A DNA stretch of 5,952 nucleotides from Bacteroidales bacterium (GCA_023132505.1 JAGLYE010000110.1:1-5952), one strand, 5' to 3'. Shown: positions 1 to 5,952, counted from the first letter of the stretch. Numbers and translations: made by a program. Notes: generated from the sequence alone by a model not told the origin.

Positions 1-293
1 TGTATAATGGCCAGGTTTTCGGATTGGGAATAATGCGGATGGGCATTGGAATCATTGGGTTCTCCGTGAGTGGCCCAACGGGTATGTGCCATCCCAAGGG
101 TTCCGCTAATATCTTTGTCGTGGATAAACTTTTCGAGGTCGGCAACTTTTCCGCGGCATTTATATACATTCAAGCTATCGTTAAGAAGAGCAACACCGGC
201 ACTGTCGTAGCCCCTGTATTCAAGCCGTTTCAATCCTTTTATCAGGATGGGATATGCTTCCCTAGGGCCTATGTAACCAATAATTCCACACAT
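1..293 (-). CDS. glmS: Glutamine--fructose-6-phosphate aminotransferase (isomerizing), N-terminal part, cut by window edge
   Basis: GlmS converts fructose-6-phosphate and glutamine to glucosamine-6-phosphate and glutamate in the cytoplasm, the first committed step to UDP-GlcNAc for peptidoglycan and lipid A. The 97 residues visible are the start of the class II glutamine amidotransferase domain. They begin MCGIIGYIG, with Cys2 as the nucleophile exposed once Met is removed, followed by EYRGYDSAG (25-33), AHTRWATHGEPN (69-80) and NAHPH (83-87), all hallmarks of GlmS. The ATG at 291-293 is fixed by the need for Cys at position 2. The family is about 610 residues, so roughly 510 residues, including both SIS isomerase domains, lie beyond the left edge. 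No Shine-Dalgarno sequence precedes it, and a Bacteroidota-type -7 box sits about 30 bases upstream. PurF and AsnB share the Cys2 fold, but the motif set fits GlmS. Identification is very secure. Confidence 0.97.
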   Translation of the reverse strand, partial: MCGIIGYIGPREAYPILIKGLKRLEYRGYDSAGVALLNDSLNVYKCRGKVADLEKFIHDKDISGTLGMAHTRWATHGEPNDSNAHPHYSQSENLAII

Positions 294-321
294 GCTGTTA
301 TGCTTTTATATATTCAGAGTG

Positions 322-329
322 CAAAGATA
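322..329 (-). promoter_or_regulatory. Candidate Bacteroidota -7 promoter box upstream of glmS
   Basis: On the minus strand the sequence reads TATCTTTG, an exact match to the Bacteroidota sigma-factor -7 consensus TAnnTTTG. It lies about 30 bases before the glmS ATG, which would give a short leader of roughly 20-25 bases. I see no convincing TTG-type -33 element 19-21 bases further upstream, where the sequence is a run of A and T. The box suggests that glmS can be transcribed separately from the DUF4270 gene even though they are co-directional with only 91 bases between them. Confidence 0.5.
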
Positions 330-364
330 ATCAGTTTATATTTTAAATATTCTGACAGCCATTT

Positions 365-377
365 CCCGGCGCCTGGG
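365..377. repeat. Short GC-rich quasi-palindrome just after the DUF4270 stop
   Basis: The plus strand reads CCCGGCGCCTGGG, nearly self-complementary around a GGCGCC core. It lies 7 bases past the DUF4270 stop codon and stands out in AT-rich intergenic DNA. On the minus strand no T-run follows, so it is not a canonical intrinsic terminator. It could stabilise the 3' end of the DUF4270 transcript or be chance. Confidence 0.3.
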
Positions 378-384
378 TATTGTT

Positions 385-1734
385 CTAGTTCACCTTTGTA
401 TAGATTACATTCAGGATCATCCTGTTATCGCCATTCAGCAGGGAGTCAGGCCCGTAGAGAATAAGCCTGTTTGCCCTGAAAGAAGCCCCGGTAATCAGCA
501 GGGCAAGCGGATAGTTTGGGGTTTGCCCGGTGAGCACTTGCTGAACATGGCGTGAGATGCGGAAATAATACTGATTTTCTGCTTCGTTCAGATATCCTCC
601 ATAGTAGGATGATACCTCACCGGCATCAGGCAGCGGTATATAATCACCTTCTTCATCGATCATGGCAAGCCCCAGTTGTGGCGGCCCTAAAAGTTCTGAA
701 CCATCATCATAGATATTAAAGATAAGCTTTGCTTCATTGATTGCAACAGCACCATCTTTAAAAAATTCCTGTATATCAGGAAGACGCAATTGGGCCTTTA
801 CCCCGCCCATGCTTTGTAAATAGAAAAGCTGGCTTCCGGCCGAAGTGTCACCATTCAATACCTGTGTCTTGAATTCAGATGAAGCATCTGAGTACTCGTT
901 ATGATCGAAGGCAGTGAAGCGGGCGCAGTTGCTGTTACTGAGAAAGCCAAAAGTCAGGGTATCCTGGGGTTCTTCTGTACGGTAATAAATGTTTAATGCA
1001 GTGTTGGAAGCAAACATGTCGAACAACATGATTCCTCCATCAGCCATGGCAGGCTCTGATGTGATGTGAAGCCCTTTCATAAATTCCAGCCAGCTTTCAT
1101 TGTCATCGAAAACATTTGGATCGGCATCCATTATTTTCTGTCCAAACTCATCTGACAACCTTATCCGCAGTTGTGGTGGCTCCAGATCCCCTCCAACCAT
1201 AACACTGTCGCCGGGGGCAGGAACAAAGGTGACTGCAGCGAGCTCAACTCCATAATCGCTCAGTGATTGGTTTGAGTAATAAGTTGTATCAGGGAACATT
1301 TCCTGATCCAGTTCAAACACCCTGATGGTTTGACTCGACATAGAATCCCCGTAAAATCCTGAATAAGATAATGACAAGACAAGTGAATCGAGCAATGGGT
1401 CTGTACCAAAATTATGTCCGTTTTCTGAAAGCCTGAACTGAGAGAATATCTCTGCTGTAGTTTTTCCAAATACAGGATCAAGCATACTTCCCAACATTCC
1501 GGTCTTGATCACATTTACATCAGTCCTTACGGAATCTTCAAGTTGGGAATGAATAAGCAGCCCGGTGCTATTGTCAAAAACCACTGATAACTCATCAGAA
1601 ACCGGCTGAAGGCTGAGTCCTACCCGATCGGGCTTTTTGTTACATGCAGTGAAAAAAATTATAAGGATAACGGCAGTAATGCCGGTCGAAATAAATTTTC
1701 TTGTTTTCAATTTCCCGGAGTTAAAATCAATCAA
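385..1734 (-). CDS. DUF4270-family lipoprotein
   Basis: This is a predicted envelope lipoprotein of the DUF4270 family, which is known from Bacteroidota and has no assigned biochemical function. A basic n-region (KLKTRK) and a hydrophobic stretch end in the lipobox FFTAC, with Cys31 as the lipidation site counted from the TTG at 1734. Family-like features are LGSMLDPVFGKTTAEIFSQFRLS-type sequence (81-103) and a C-terminal section with NYPLALLITG (407-416), FRANRLILYGP (419-429) and a final beta strand. The 449-residue mature part looks beta-rich, without membrane segments. No ATG start exists: the reading frame opens after a TAA with TTG at 1734, and a second TTG at 1710 would give MKTRKF, a more typical signal-peptide start. 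The gene begins 20 bases after the glycogen-synthase-like gene, so the two are probably cotranscribed, and glmS follows. This order recurs in the phylum, to my knowledge. Residues after Cys (NKKPD) do not look like the acidic surface-export signal, so a periplasm-facing location is possible. Function unknown. Confidence 0.85.
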   Translation of the reverse strand: MIDFNSGKLKTRKFISTGITAVILIIFFTACNKKPDRVGLSLQPVSDELSVVFDNSTGLLIHSQLEDSVRTDVNVIKTGMLGSMLDPVFGKTTAEIFSQFRLSENGHNFGTDPLLDSLVLSLSYSGFYGDSMSSQTIRVFELDQEMFPDTTYYSNQSLSDYGVELAAVTFVPAPGDSVMVGGDLEPPQLRIRLSDEFGQKIMDADPNVFDDNESWLEFMKGLHITSEPAMADGGIMLFDMFASNTALNIYYRTEEPQDTLTFGFLSNSNCARFTAFDHNEYSDASSEFKTQVLNGDTSAGSQLFYLQSMGGVKAQLRLPDIQEFFKDGAVAINEAKLIFNIYDDGSELLGPPQLGLAMIDEEGDYIPLPDAGEVSSYYGGYLNEAENQYYFRISRHVQQVLTGQTPNYPLALLITGASFRANRLILYGPDSLLNGDNRMILNVIYTKVN

Positions 1735-1754
1735 TATGTATTACAGGCAGCTTT

Positions 1755-2564
1755 TTATCCTTCGAGTACTTCATCGTAGAATTCCGAATATGTATCGATA
1801 TAAGAATCCCCATCCTGATAAGCCAAAACTGGTTTCTTGATGGTTTTCAGGTGCTTTTCAATTTCCGGATTAATTTTTTCACTACCGATAATAATGGCAT
1901 CTGAATCTTCGATGGCTGCTTTGATTAGGTTAACGTAGTTGGGAGTTTTATAGTGTGTCAGGTCTTTGTTTGTTAGACCTTCGACCTTCATTTTTTTTAC
2001 CATTGCCGGATCCAGGCTTCCACTGAACTCATCATCATATACAGAAAGCAACATCTTGGCATCAGTAAATAATGGATTGATCTTATATGCTTTCTTAAGA
2101 TAAAGTGGTATAAGAGAGGTAAACCATCCGTGACAGTGAACGATATCAGGTCCCCATCCAAGCTTTTTCACGGTTTCGAGCACTCCCCGTGTAAAAAAGA
2201 TGGTTCGTTCATCATTATCATCAAAGTATTTCCCGTTTTTATCTGTAAGTGTGAACTTCCGTTGGAAATAATCTTCATTATCAATAAAATATATTTGCAT
2301 ACGGGCCTGCTGGATGGAAGCAACCTTTATGATCAGAGGATGGTCGGAATCATCAATGATCAGGTTCATTCCTGAAAGCCTGATCACTTCATGAAGCTGG
2401 TTTCTTCTTTCATTGATACTGCCATAACGCGGCATGAATGTACGGATCTCTTTACCTCTTTCCTGGATTCCCTGCGGAAGATACCTTCCAATTTTTGCCA
2501 TGGGACTTTCTTCCAGATAAGGAAGAATTTCCTGGGCTACAAATAATACCCTTGTTTTTTCCAT
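1755..2564 (-). CDS. Single-domain glycogen/starch-synthase-like protein (GT5 N-terminal domain only)
   Basis: The 269-residue protein resembles the N-terminal Rossmann domain of GT5 ADP-glucose glycogen synthases. It opens with TRVLFVAQEILPY (4-16), followed by RTFMPRYG (41-48), an IYFIDNEDYF strand (91-100), the ERTIFFTRGVLE helix (119-130) and PDIVHCHGWFTSLIPLYLK (139-157). The last of these matches the HxHDWHT segment of GlgA. Full GlgA is about 480 residues with a second, nucleotide-sugar-binding domain, which is absent here. The usual KTGGLADV loop near residue 15-22 is replaced by LEESPMAKIG, and the Asp of HDW is Gly146. Catalysis as a normal glycogen synthase is therefore doubtful. 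Short proteins of this kind are commonly annotated as glycogen synthase in Bacteroidota and lie beside DUF4270 and glmS genes, so this looks like a family form, not a fresh truncation. The ATG at 2562-2564 starts directly at the first beta strand. A candidate promoter precedes it. The symbol glgA is withheld because function is unproven. Confidence 0.85.
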   Translation of the reverse strand: MEKTRVLFVAQEILPYLEESPMAKIGRYLPQGIQERGKEIRTFMPRYGSINERRNQLHEVIRLSGMNLIIDDSDHPLIIKVASIQQARMQIYFIDNEDYFQRKFTLTDKNGKYFDDNDERTIFFTRGVLETVKKLGWGPDIVHCHGWFTSLIPLYLKKAYKINPLFTDAKMLLSVYDDEFSGSLDPAMVKKMKVEGLTNKDLTHYKTPNYVNLIKAAIEDSDAIIIGSEKINPEIEKHLKTIKKPVLAYQDGDSYIDTYSEFYDEVLEG

Positions 2565-2738
2565 AATGTTAATTGTTGAGGACTAAGAATTTGTAAAATT
2601 AGGAAAAAACCAGCAATTATTCAACTTACAACAACTAATAGTCAATGAATTAATGAAATTGTGAGGCGAAAAGAATATACTACCAGCAGTCAGGTTGATT
2701 ATCAGGCAAGCAGGGCAGAGGGCAATTTTTTTAAAAGA
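2565..2738. other. Intergenic region between the COG3014-type gene and the glycogen-synthase-like gene
   Basis: This 174-base AT-rich gap is the longest in the window. From the upstream side it contains the distal arm of an inverted repeat (2720-2726) whose other arm lies in the preceding stop-codon region. A GC-richer patch with repeated GGCA/GGGCA words follows around 2704-2723, then the candidate promoter at 2594-2624. No open reading frame with a recognisable product and no RNA gene was found in it. Confidence 0.6.
2594..2624 (-). promoter_or_regulatory. Candidate Bacteroidota promoter for the glycogen-synthase-like/DUF4270 genes
   Basis: On the minus strand a TTG (2622-2624) is followed after 20 bases by TAATTTTA (2594-2601). 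This matches the Bacteroidota -33 TTG and -7 TAnnTTTG arrangement except for a final A instead of G. The box ends about 30 bases before the ATG at 2564, giving a plausible short leader. It sits in the 174-base gap between the upstream lipoprotein operon and this cluster, where a fresh transcription start is expected. Confidence 0.45.
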
Positions 2739-2747
2739 TCATTGCCC
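2720..2747 (-). terminator. Inverted repeat overlapping the COG3014-type gene stop codon, possible terminator
   Basis: Arms GGGCAAT (2720-2726) and ATTGCCC (2741-2747) are perfectly complementary over 7 bases with a 14-base loop that itself contains TTTTAAAA. On the minus strand the first arm covers the last codons and part of the TGA stop. What follows the second arm is C- and T-rich but not a clean T-run, so this is not a textbook intrinsic terminator. Its place at the end of a two-gene operon, before a new promoter, makes a role in termination or 3'-end protection plausible. Confidence 0.4.
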
Positions 2748-4175
2748 CGGAAGATGTGATTCAATGCTTTGAAAAACAAAAAAAGAGGTTTCCCCATTCC
2801 GGATATCTATATTGAAATCATGTTGTCGTGTTTGTTGTTTGCCTGAGGTGTTCAGCGTTATTTTATGGTTCCCTTCGGGAAGCTTGACCCTGGTATAATA
2901 GATAGAATGAGGCAATGTTTGCCAGTTGCGCGTATCAGCTTTTTCAGTAAAGGCGTTCAGAAGGGTGATGGCGGCAGGGGCAATGTCGCCTACATCAAGC
3001 CTATCATCGCGGGATTGCCCCCTGGTAGCTTCACGCACCCCTACCTCTATAGCTCTTTTAGTGGCTACCCTTAACAAAGCATTTGCAAATTCACGTACCA
3101 TTCTGTCATGCAGGGTTTTAAATGCAATGTTATTGATGTTTTCAGCAAGTTCCAGAGGTATCGACTGGCCATTCAGAATCAGGGATGCCTCAGTGAAAAC
3201 AGGTATTCGCTCAACGTATTTCGGGAAAGCAACCCTTAATATACTCAGATCACGCAACTGGGCTTGTTCCCCAGAAGAGCGGTTGCCGATATAGAAAGGA
3301 AATGTGAGTCCGTATTCTTCATTGGTATAGGTAATAAAGCCAAGCTTACCCGGCACCATTGTAAAATTAATGCTCCATTCACTTTTTACAGGACCAAAGC
3401 CATTTTGCCATATAAAAACAAGATCTCCCCCATCAGGATCGGGCTGCTCATATTTCAAGCCCAGCTTTTGCTCATAATGGGTCACCTCATCATGAAAACC
3501 GGTCAGGTAGGCAGTTCTTAGAATGTCTTTTTTTAGTTGCAACGGAGCTGTGGTCCCGAAATTATCAACATATATATTTTCATATGCCTCAAGAGCATTT
3601 CGGTACGCGATAAAAGCATTATTATAATCACCATCGGCATCGTATAGCATGCCAATAATAATATGAGCGAATGCATCATCCGAATAACGGTTTTTATAGT
3701 CTTTATATTTATTGTTTAGCTTTTGCAGTTTGATAGTGATCCTTCGGGCTTCTACAATGGCATCTTCATAATTGCCCAGCTGAATATAATTCATGGCCTT
3801 GAAATAGTTCACCATGACCTTTTCAAAATCTTCAGCCTGGTAAGGTTTTACGCCAGGGTTGCTGATAAGGGCGAAAGCCTCATAGCCGATTTGTTTGTGA
3901 GAATCCTCTATTAACAGGTCAACTGTTTCCAGGTCTTCATTACTGCTGCTGTAATTACCCAGCATCCAGCTGACCCACCCACGATACATGTGATACAATA
4001 GTTTGTTCTTTCCTTCTTTGTCTTTGTCATTCTTGTTTAGCCATTGTTGCGCTTTTTCTATTTCACCTTCCATAATATATGACTGAAAACGCAAGGTCTT
4101 CTGGTAATAGGTCGCACAACCGGCCAGGATGACAAGCGATATGATCAGCACAATAACTGAAGGGTTTAATTTCAT
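2739..4175 (-). CDS. COG3014-type lipoprotein with TPR-like repeats
   Basis: A 478-residue predicted lipoprotein: the signal peptide has a hydrophobic core (VIVLIISLVILAG) and lipobox LAGC, with Cys20 lipidated. Residues about 25-235 are helical and TPR-like, with recurring patterns such as YRGWVSWMLGNYSSSNEDLE (64-83), NYFKAMNYIQLGNYEDAIVE (123-142) and FAHIIIGMLYDADGDYNNAF (169-188). The C-terminal half is a beta-rich domain with a helix (about 345-385), then DTRNWQTLPHSIYYTRVKLP (414-433), which I recognise as typical of the uncharacterised COG3014 family, and a closing strand near 466. The start ATG follows the LpoB-family stop by 38 bases with no separate promoter evident, so the two are very likely one operon. 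TPR-like repeats suggest a protein-protein scaffold on the periplasmic side of a membrane, perhaps for the LpoB-like partner. That role is inference, and the family has no established function that I know of. Confidence 0.8.
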   Translation of the reverse strand: MKLNPSVIVLIISLVILAGCATYYQKTLRFQSYIMEGEIEKAQQWLNKNDKDKEGKNKLLYHMYRGWVSWMLGNYSSSNEDLETVDLLIEDSHKQIGYEAFALISNPGVKPYQAEDFEKVMVNYFKAMNYIQLGNYEDAIVEARRITIKLQKLNNKYKDYKNRYSDDAFAHIIIGMLYDADGDYNNAFIAYRNALEAYENIYVDNFGTTAPLQLKKDILRTAYLTGFHDEVTHYEQKLGLKYEQPDPDGGDLVFIWQNGFGPVKSEWSINFTMVPGKLGFITYTNEEYGLTFPFYIGNRSSGEQAQLRDLSILRVAFPKYVERIPVFTEASLILNGQSIPLELAENINNIAFKTLHDRMVREFANALLRVATKRAIEVGVREATRGQSRDDRLDVGDIAPAAITLLNAFTEKADTRNWQTLPHSIYYTRVKLPEGNHKITLNTSGKQQTRQHDFNIDIRNGETSFFVFQSIESHLPGQ

Positions 4176-4213
4176 AAGGAAAGAGGATTATCTGTGATGA
4201 TGACTGGCAGTAC

Positions 4214-4807
4214 CTAGTTTTTTATGTACTTCTTGATCTTCTTATCACCGATCCAGACAATCTCGTTTGTTTCCATATTGGTAAGTTCCAGGTTGATCTG
4301 GTAAAAGTTAACGGTTTCCTTGCCTTCCGTATCAACAATTGAGTTGATGCTTCCCTGGAGCATGAAATCAGCACCTATCTCACGGCCCCATGATTTCATT
4401 GTTTCTGCTGAGGAATAATCTTGCTGATCGGCTCTTTCCGTGCGAACCTCTTCCCGCTTTTCGCCTCCCTGTACCAGTCTTACCTGTTGTGAGTTGATAA
4501 AGGCCCTTTCCAGGTCTTTGATAAAGGTTTCTGCATCGATATGTTCATGGCTTTTGTTTTTCACAAATCCACAAATGAGAACCGGTTTATCCCCTCCGTG
4601 TGTTTCACGAAAATTATTCAGCCAGGCTTCGGTGAGCGATTGATTGATCATGGCATCAGCCGTAAGGCGGGAATCCGTGTCATTCCATCTTCCGCTAAGG
4701 TCGATCTGTTCATCAGGAGAGACCCTGGTAACTTTTTTTTGAGAACCGCAGCTACTTGCAAGAATTACAAGTATAGCAACGCCCAGCATAATAAAAGATT
4801 TTTTCAT
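4214..4807 (-). CDS. LpoB-family lipoprotein (penicillin-binding protein activator-like)
   Basis: In Escherichia coli, LpoB is an outer-membrane lipoprotein that reaches through the periplasm to stimulate the peptidoglycan synthase PBP1b. This 197-residue homologue has a signal peptide (MKKSFIMLGVAILVILASSC) with lipobox ASSC and Cys20 as the lipidated residue, then a short polar linker. The globular domain runs from about residue 45 to the end. It shows PVLICGFVKNKSHEHIDAE (75-93), then FIKDLERAFINS (95-106) and VRLV (109-112). GADFMLQGSINSIVD (145-159) and LTNMETNEIVWIGDKKIKK (175-193) follow, the pattern of LpoB proteins (Pfam LpoB). It is first in a pair with the COG3014-type lipoprotein 38 bases downstream. 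The ATG at 4805-4807 is supported by the immediately following Lys-Lys n-region, and no Shine-Dalgarno sequence is present. Family assignment is good, but activation of a PBP in this organism is inferred, since LpoB function is demonstrated in enterobacteria. The symbol lpoB is therefore not assigned. Confidence 0.85.
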   Translation of the reverse strand: MKKSFIMLGVAILVILASSCGSQKKVTRVSPDEQIDLSGRWNDTDSRLTADAMINQSLTEAWLNNFRETHGGDKPVLICGFVKNKSHEHIDAETFIKDLERAFINSQQVRLVQGGEKREEVRTERADQQDYSSAETMKSWGREIGADFMLQGSINSIVDTEGKETVNFYQINLELTNMETNEIVWIGDKKIKKYIKN

Positions 4808-4848
4808 AAGGCTAAACTTGGATTAAGGTTAATATTCATGACTTTTGG

Positions 4849-4856
4849 TAAAGATA
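4849..4856 (-). promoter_or_regulatory. Candidate -7 box upstream of the LpoB-family gene
   Basis: The minus strand reads TATCTTTA, one base off the Bacteroidota TAnnTTTG consensus and almost identical to the TATCTTTG box before glmS. It lies about 42 bases before the ATG, in the 139-base gap after the proline dehydrogenase gene. No clear TTG is seen at the expected -33 position, so support is modest. Confidence 0.3.
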
Positions 4857-4946
4857 ATAAATATCATCTTCGAATCTCCAGGGTCATATTCCCATTCAAC
4901 AGAACTTTTGTTAAATAACAGGAGCAGCCGGGTCTAATGCTGTTGT

Positions 4947-5858
4947 TTATCCCCGGAAAAACAGTGCCTTGATGATAAGGCTGGCCATTTTCGGATTTTC
5001 TTTGAGGCGCCGTGTTGAATATGCAAACCATTGTGAGCCAAAAGGAACATAAACCCTCATGCGATGTCCCTTTTTAACAATGGATTTGCGCAATTCTGGT
5101 GTTACGCCGTACAGCATCTGAAATTCATACATTTCCCCGGGCACCTTATGTTTTTCAATCAGCATGTACGTGCCTTCCACCAACGGCTTGTCGTGGGTTG
5201 CAATCCCGAGATACATTTTCTTCTCAAAAATATACCCGATGTCGGTAAGAAAATGATCATTGATTTTGTGATATTTTTTATAGGCAATTTCGGCAGGTTC
5301 CACGTAGATGCCTTTACATAATCTGTAATTTAAAGGGTTTGAAGCTGAGTTAAGGTCTTCGAGCCCTTTTATGTCATCAAGTGTTCGTTTGAGGTAAGCC
5401 TGAAAAACAAGGCCCACATTTTCGGGGAACTCATCTTTCAGCTTTCTGAATAACTTAATTTCCTTGTCAACACATTGGGAATCTTCCATGTCAACCCTGA
5501 CGAAATTATTATACTCAGCCGATTTGGCAACGATCTCCCGGATTTTATTATAACAAATCTCTTCGTCGATCAGAAGACCAAACATAGTTGGTTTCAGGGA
5601 GTAATTGCCATCAATATTTTCTCTTTCAAATGTTTCTATGATATCGATATACTCATTTTTGTTTTCTTCGGCCTGCTCGAGCTTGGTAATGAATTCGCCC
5701 AGCAGGTCAACGGTGATCATAATGCCTTCATTATTCAGTTTGCGTGATTCCCTGACAGCATCCTGAATGGTCTGTCCGGCAATGTAACGTTTAGAGAACA
5801 ACCATACGAATTTCTTCGGGAAGTAGGGAAGCAGAGAGGCGATGAGTTTATTGAACAT
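4947..5858 (-). CDS. Proline dehydrogenase (monofunctional, FAD-dependent)
   Basis: The enzyme oxidises L-proline to delta-1-pyrroline-5-carboxylate, passing electrons through FAD to the membrane quinone pool, the first step of proline catabolism. The 303 residues form one PRODH (beta-alpha)8 barrel. Motifs visible in order are ITVDLLGEF (48-56), SLKPTMFGL (87-95), RVDMED (121-126), LVFQAYLKRT (150-159), YRLCKGIYVEP (178-188), GIATHDKPLV (218-227), YEFQMLYGV (244-252) and RVYVPFGSQWFAY (268-280). Last is the paired RR (283-284) in RRLKENP, which binds the substrate carboxylate in this family. Length matches the short monofunctional type (about 300-310 residues, as in Thermus), not the bifunctional PutA. 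No P5C dehydrogenase gene is in the window. The ATG at 5856-5858 leaves a normal N-terminal helix. The upstream DNA is AT-rich, with only a weak promoter-like TTATTTTG (5904-5911). A 139-base gap separates it from the lipoprotein pair, so cotranscription is uncertain. The common symbol would be prodh or putA; none is assigned. Confidence 0.93.
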   Translation of the reverse strand: MFNKLIASLLPYFPKKFVWLFSKRYIAGQTIQDAVRESRKLNNEGIMITVDLLGEFITKLEQAEENKNEYIDIIETFERENIDGNYSLKPTMFGLLIDEEICYNKIREIVAKSAEYNNFVRVDMEDSQCVDKEIKLFRKLKDEFPENVGLVFQAYLKRTLDDIKGLEDLNSASNPLNYRLCKGIYVEPAEIAYKKYHKINDHFLTDIGYIFEKKMYLGIATHDKPLVEGTYMLIEKHKVPGEMYEFQMLYGVTPELRKSIVKKGHRMRVYVPFGSQWFAYSTRRLKENPKMASLIIKALFFRG

Positions 5859-5952
5859 AGTTATTTATTGTTGAAGTAATTAATCAATTCAGTAACAAGA
5901 GTGCAAAATAAATACATAATTTTTACATATTGAAGAAAACTGTTAAAAAATT

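Noticed and set aside
294..384. A glmS ribozyme or riboswitch upstream of glmS
   Set aside because: The gap is only 91 bases and the candidate transcription start leaves about 25 bases of leader. The sequence shows no glmS-ribozyme-like structure, which is mainly known from Gram-positive bacteria.
24..464. Plus-strand open frame of 146 codons at the left end
   Set aside because: It lies antisense to the clearly real glmS start and the DUF4270 end, and its translation shows no recognisable domain. It is a shadow of the minus-strand genes.
2926..3294. Plus-strand open frame of 122 codons inside the COG3014-type gene
   Set aside because: It is fully antisense to a well-supported lipoprotein gene, has no promoter-like sequence or domain pattern, and overlaps another spurious frame on the same strand.
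4541..4918. Plus-strand open frame of 125 codons over the LpoB-family gene and its upstream gap
   Set aside because: It runs against a gene with a clear signal peptide and family motifs, and its product has no coherent features.
4917..4944. Imperfect inverted repeat AACAG/CTGTT with AGCA/TGCT after the proline dehydrogenase stop, considered as a terminator
   Set aside because: The arms compete for the same bases or need a bulge, and no T-run follows on the minus strand. The stem is too weak to call.
5904..5911. TTATTTTG as a promoter -7 box for the proline dehydrogenase gene
   Set aside because: It misses the second consensus base (A), has no supporting -33 element, and lies in very AT-rich DNA where such words arise by chance. 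It is mentioned only in the gene entry.

Overview
The window reads as a stretch of chromosome from a member of the Bacteroidota (Bacteroidetes). The evidence is a DUF4270 lipoprotein gene lying between a short, single-domain glycogen-synthase-like gene and glmS, which is a gene order I know from this phylum. Start codons also lack Shine-Dalgarno sequences, and several genes are preceded by boxes resembling the phylum-specific -7 element TAnnTTTG. I cannot place it to genus; a Bacteroidales-like lineage is a guess. All six genes lie on the minus strand, so transcription runs from high to low coordinates. There is no RNA gene, mobile element, CRISPR array or gene-free stretch longer than about 175 bases.

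In transcription order, the right part (about 5858 to 4947) holds a monofunctional proline dehydrogenase of the short type. After a 139-base gap comes a probable two-gene operon (4807 to 2739). It encodes an LpoB-family lipoprotein and a 478-residue COG3014-type lipoprotein with TPR-like helical repeats, and both carry lipoprotein signal peptides. An inverted repeat overlaps the stop codon of the second gene, and a 174-base gap with a good candidate promoter follows.

The left part (2564 to 1) is the glgA-like, DUF4270, glmS cluster. The glycogen-synthase-like protein contains only the N-terminal half of a GT5 enzyme and lacks the family's KxGGL substrate loop, so it is probably not a normal glycogen synthase. 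The DUF4270 gene follows after 20 bases and appears to start with TTG. The glmS gene, preceded by a perfect TATCTTTG box, is cut by the window edge after 97 codons.

Taken together, the window concerns envelope biology (GlmS for amino-sugar precursors, LpoB-like, COG3014 and DUF4270 lipoproteins) plus one amino-acid catabolic gene. I see no clear novel defence or mobile system. The points most worth a second look are the degenerate glycogen-synthase-like protein fixed in an envelope cluster and the LpoB/COG3014 lipoprotein pair.
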